Under the pieces are notes generated by a model. It was not told the origin of the DNA. It did not search any database and saw only the letters and a list, made by a program, of their open reading frames with translations. From Deltaproteobacteria bacterium (GTDB lineage: Bacteria; Myxococcota_A; UBA796; UBA9615): a stretch of 6,664 nt of DNA. The position numbers and the translations under genes are program-made. Positions 5,407-6,664 of this stretch are shown here, one piece after another; within the stretch, counting starts at the first letter, position 1; each line of letters begins with the position of its first letter. The stretch lies in assembly GCA_029261955.1 (NCBI GenBank), contig JAJDAI010000207.1, forward strand, positions 1-6,664. Direction: 5' to 3'.

Positions 5407-6236
5407 AGTCCGAGCATCCGGGCCCAGATCAGGTCGCCCGCCAGCCAGGAGATGAGCGCCCCGGCGCAGAGGAAGGGCCCGAACGGCACCTTCGCCTGGC
5501 GATCCCGGCCGTGCTTGATCATGTGCCCGATGCCGATGACGCTGCCCAGGGTCGCGCCGCCGAAGAGGGTCAGGAGCAGGGTGGGGTGCAGGCCCTGCCA
5601 GGCGCCGATGGCGGCCATGAGCTTCACGTCCCCCATGCCCAGCGCCTCGCGGCCGTAGAGCAGCTCCCCGAACTTCGCGAGCGCCCACATCCCGCCGCCG
5701 CCCACCAGGGCCCCGAGCACCGCGTCGGGAAAGGCCACGCGGCCCACGCCCCAGGCGTCGAGCATCGCCACCGCCGCCAGCCCGATCGGGATGAGCGGCA
5801 GGGAGATCGTGTCCGGCACGATGAAGTGGTCCAGATCGATGAGCGAGATCGCCAGCAGCGCGGAGAAGTAGGCGCCGTAGAGGCAGAACCCCACGAGCTG
5901 CGCTGGCTCCGCCAGGACCTGGGGCTCGGGCAGCAGGTTCAGGAAGAGCAGGACCCAGAGCAGGCCGCACAGCATCTCGACGATGGGGTAGCGCGCGGAG
6001 ATCGGCTCGGAGCAGTCGTGGCAGCGGCCGCGCAGCATCAACCAGCCGAAGACCGGCAGGTTGTGCCAGGGCCGGATCTTGTGCCCGCAGTGCGGGCAGG
6101 CCGAGGGCGGGTGCGAGAGGCTGCGGCCGAGGGGCAGCCGCCAGACGACCACGTTCAGGAACGATCCGATGGAGCCCCCGACCACGGCACCGAAGCCGAG
6201 GAAGAGCTGCCAGGTCGCCGTGACGGGGTCAGCCAC
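5403..6236 (-). CDS. pilD: Prepilin leader peptidase / N-methyltransferase PilD
   Basis: This is a 277-residue polytopic inner-membrane enzyme that cleaves the type III signal of type IV prepilins and type II secretion pseudopilins and N-methylates the new N-terminus. The N-terminal domain has GGSIGSFLNVVVWRLP (20-35) and the zinc-type cysteine pairs C47-P-H-C50 and C72-H-D-C75, both intact, so the methyltransferase half looks complete. The peptidase half has the catalytic aspartates Asp134 (in LIDLDHFIVPD) and Asp203 (in GMGDVKLM). Around seven or eight hydrophobic segments follow the family pattern. The GTG start at 6234-6236 directly abuts the TGA of the upstream aminotransferase gene (TGAGTG), with GGGAG about 8 nt upstream, so the two are probably coupled. 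It would process the pilins retracted by PilT, encoded nearby. The TAG stop shares a CTAG with the convergent pseudouridine synthase gene. Confidence 0.95.
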   Translation of the reverse strand: MADPVTATWQLFLGFGAVVGGSIGSFLNVVVWRLPLGRSLSHPPSACPHCGHKIRPWHNLPVFGWLMLRGRCHDCSEPISARYPIVEMLCGLLWVLLFLNLLPEPQVLAEPAQLVGFCLYGAYFSALLAISLIDLDHFIVPDTISLPLIPIGLAAVAMLDAWGVGRVAFPDAVLGALVGGGGMWALAKFGELLYGREALGMGDVKLMAAIGAWQGLHPTLLLTLFGGATLGSVIGIGHMIKHGRDRQAKVPFGPFLCAGALISWLAGDLIWARMLGL

Positions 6237-6664
6237 TCAGGAGGCTCCCAGGTGCTCCGCGATGGCGCCCATGACCTCGCGCTGCTGCGCTTCGGTGATC
6301 TCCGGGTAGATCGGCAGGCCCAGGACCTCCGACGTCGCCTGCTCGGAGTGCGGCATGGAGCCGGCGGCGTAGCCCAGATCGGCGTAGCAGGCCTGCAGGT
6401 GCAGGGCGAGCGGGTAGTAGACCGCGCTGCCGACGCCGCGGGACTTCAGGTGCGCCTGCACGCCGTCGCGGTCGGGCACGCGGACCACGCACTGGTGCAC
6501 GATGGGCACCGCCTGCTCGGGCACGTGCTGGAAGCGCACCGACTCACCGAGACCCAGCTCGGCCGCGATGGACTGGTAGCGGTCGAAGGCCTGTCGGCGC
6601 CGCTCGTTCCAGTCCGCGAGGTGCGGCAGCTTGACCCGCAGGATCGCCGCCTGGAGCGCGTCGA
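6237..6664 (-). CDS. DegT/DnrJ/EryC1/StrS-family sugar aminotransferase, C-terminal fragment
   Basis: The last 141 codons of this gene are present, running off the right edge. The frame stays open from 6662 down to the TGA at 6237-6239. The segment DALQAAILRVKLPHL then DWNERRRQAFDRY is the characteristic mid/C-terminal part of PLP-dependent sugar aminotransferases (the 'RlD.lQAAiL..KL..l..w...R' region). VGSAVYYPLALHLQACYADLGY, PHSEQATSEVLGLPIYPEIT and a final QQREVMGAIAEHL helix match the usual C-terminus (YP.plh.q..y..lG...g.fP.aE..s.evlsLPm.p.l). The catalytic PLP lysine would lie upstream. Such enzymes make amino sugars for LPS, capsule, exopolysaccharide or glycoprotein. The exact substrate cannot be told from this part. 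The internal GTG at 6539 is not the start, because homology continues upstream of it. Confidence 0.9.
   Translation of the reverse strand, partial: DALQAAILRVKLPHLADWNERRRQAFDRYQSIAAELGLGESVRFQHVPEQAVPIVHQCVVRVPDRDGVQAHLKSRGVGSAVYYPLALHLQACYADLGYAAGSMPHSEQATSEVLGLPIYPEITEAQQREVMGAIAEHLGAS

Noticed and set aside
5005..5970. A 321-codon - strand frame across the pseudouridine synthase and pilD
   Set aside because: It is a shadow of two well-supported genes and has low-complexity composition.
1..6664. CRISPR arrays, tRNA or rRNA genes, prophage or defence systems
   Set aside because: No regularly spaced direct repeats, RNA gene landmarks or phage/defence domains were seen on either strand.

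Overview
This is a GC-rich, gene-dense chromosomal window. Every boundary between genes is short or overlapping, and the only sizeable non-coding stretch is about 160 bp. Short Cys-rich lipoproteins, GTG starts, a type IV pilus retraction ATPase and a prepilin peptidase all suggest a Gram-negative bacterium, possibly Myxococcota or another deltaproteobacterial-type lineage. That placement is an inference, because the window has no rRNA or other phylogenetic marker.

Layout, left to right. (1) Positions 2-193, + strand: the C-terminal end of a GT4-type glycosyltransferase. (2) Positions 248-1709, + strand: three lipoprotein genes overlapping stepwise. The first two are small Cys-rich proteins with the same order of nine cysteines, and the third is a TPR-repeat lipoprotein. 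(3) Positions 1690-4499, - strand, read right to left: pilT, thiS, thiG, a structured inverted-repeat element, then a thiE/tenI-like gene. pilT and thiS overlap in an ATGA. thiS and thiG are 3 nt apart, and the codons for the ThiS glycine tail also form the thiG Shine-Dalgarno sequence. (4) Positions 4537-5406, + strand: an RluA-family pseudouridine synthase diverging from pilT. (5) Positions 5403-6664, - strand: the prepilin peptidase gene pilD, directly abutting the end of a DegT/DnrJ/EryC1/StrS-family sugar aminotransferase that runs off the right edge.

The genes serve four themes: thiamine thiazole synthesis (ThiS sulfur carrier, ThiG synthase, ThiE/TenI-like protein), type IV pili (PilT, PilD), surface sugars (glycosyltransferase and aminotransferase at the two edges) and envelope lipoproteins. 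ThiF, ThiO/ThiH, ThiC and ThiD are not present here.

I see no clear novel defence, mobile or CRISPR system. The most interesting signals are the 27-bp near-perfect inverted repeat that exactly fills the thiG-thiE gap and buries the thiE start codon, the paired Cys-rich lipoproteins with a shared twin-CX3C layout, and the altered active-site positions of the ThiE-like protein.
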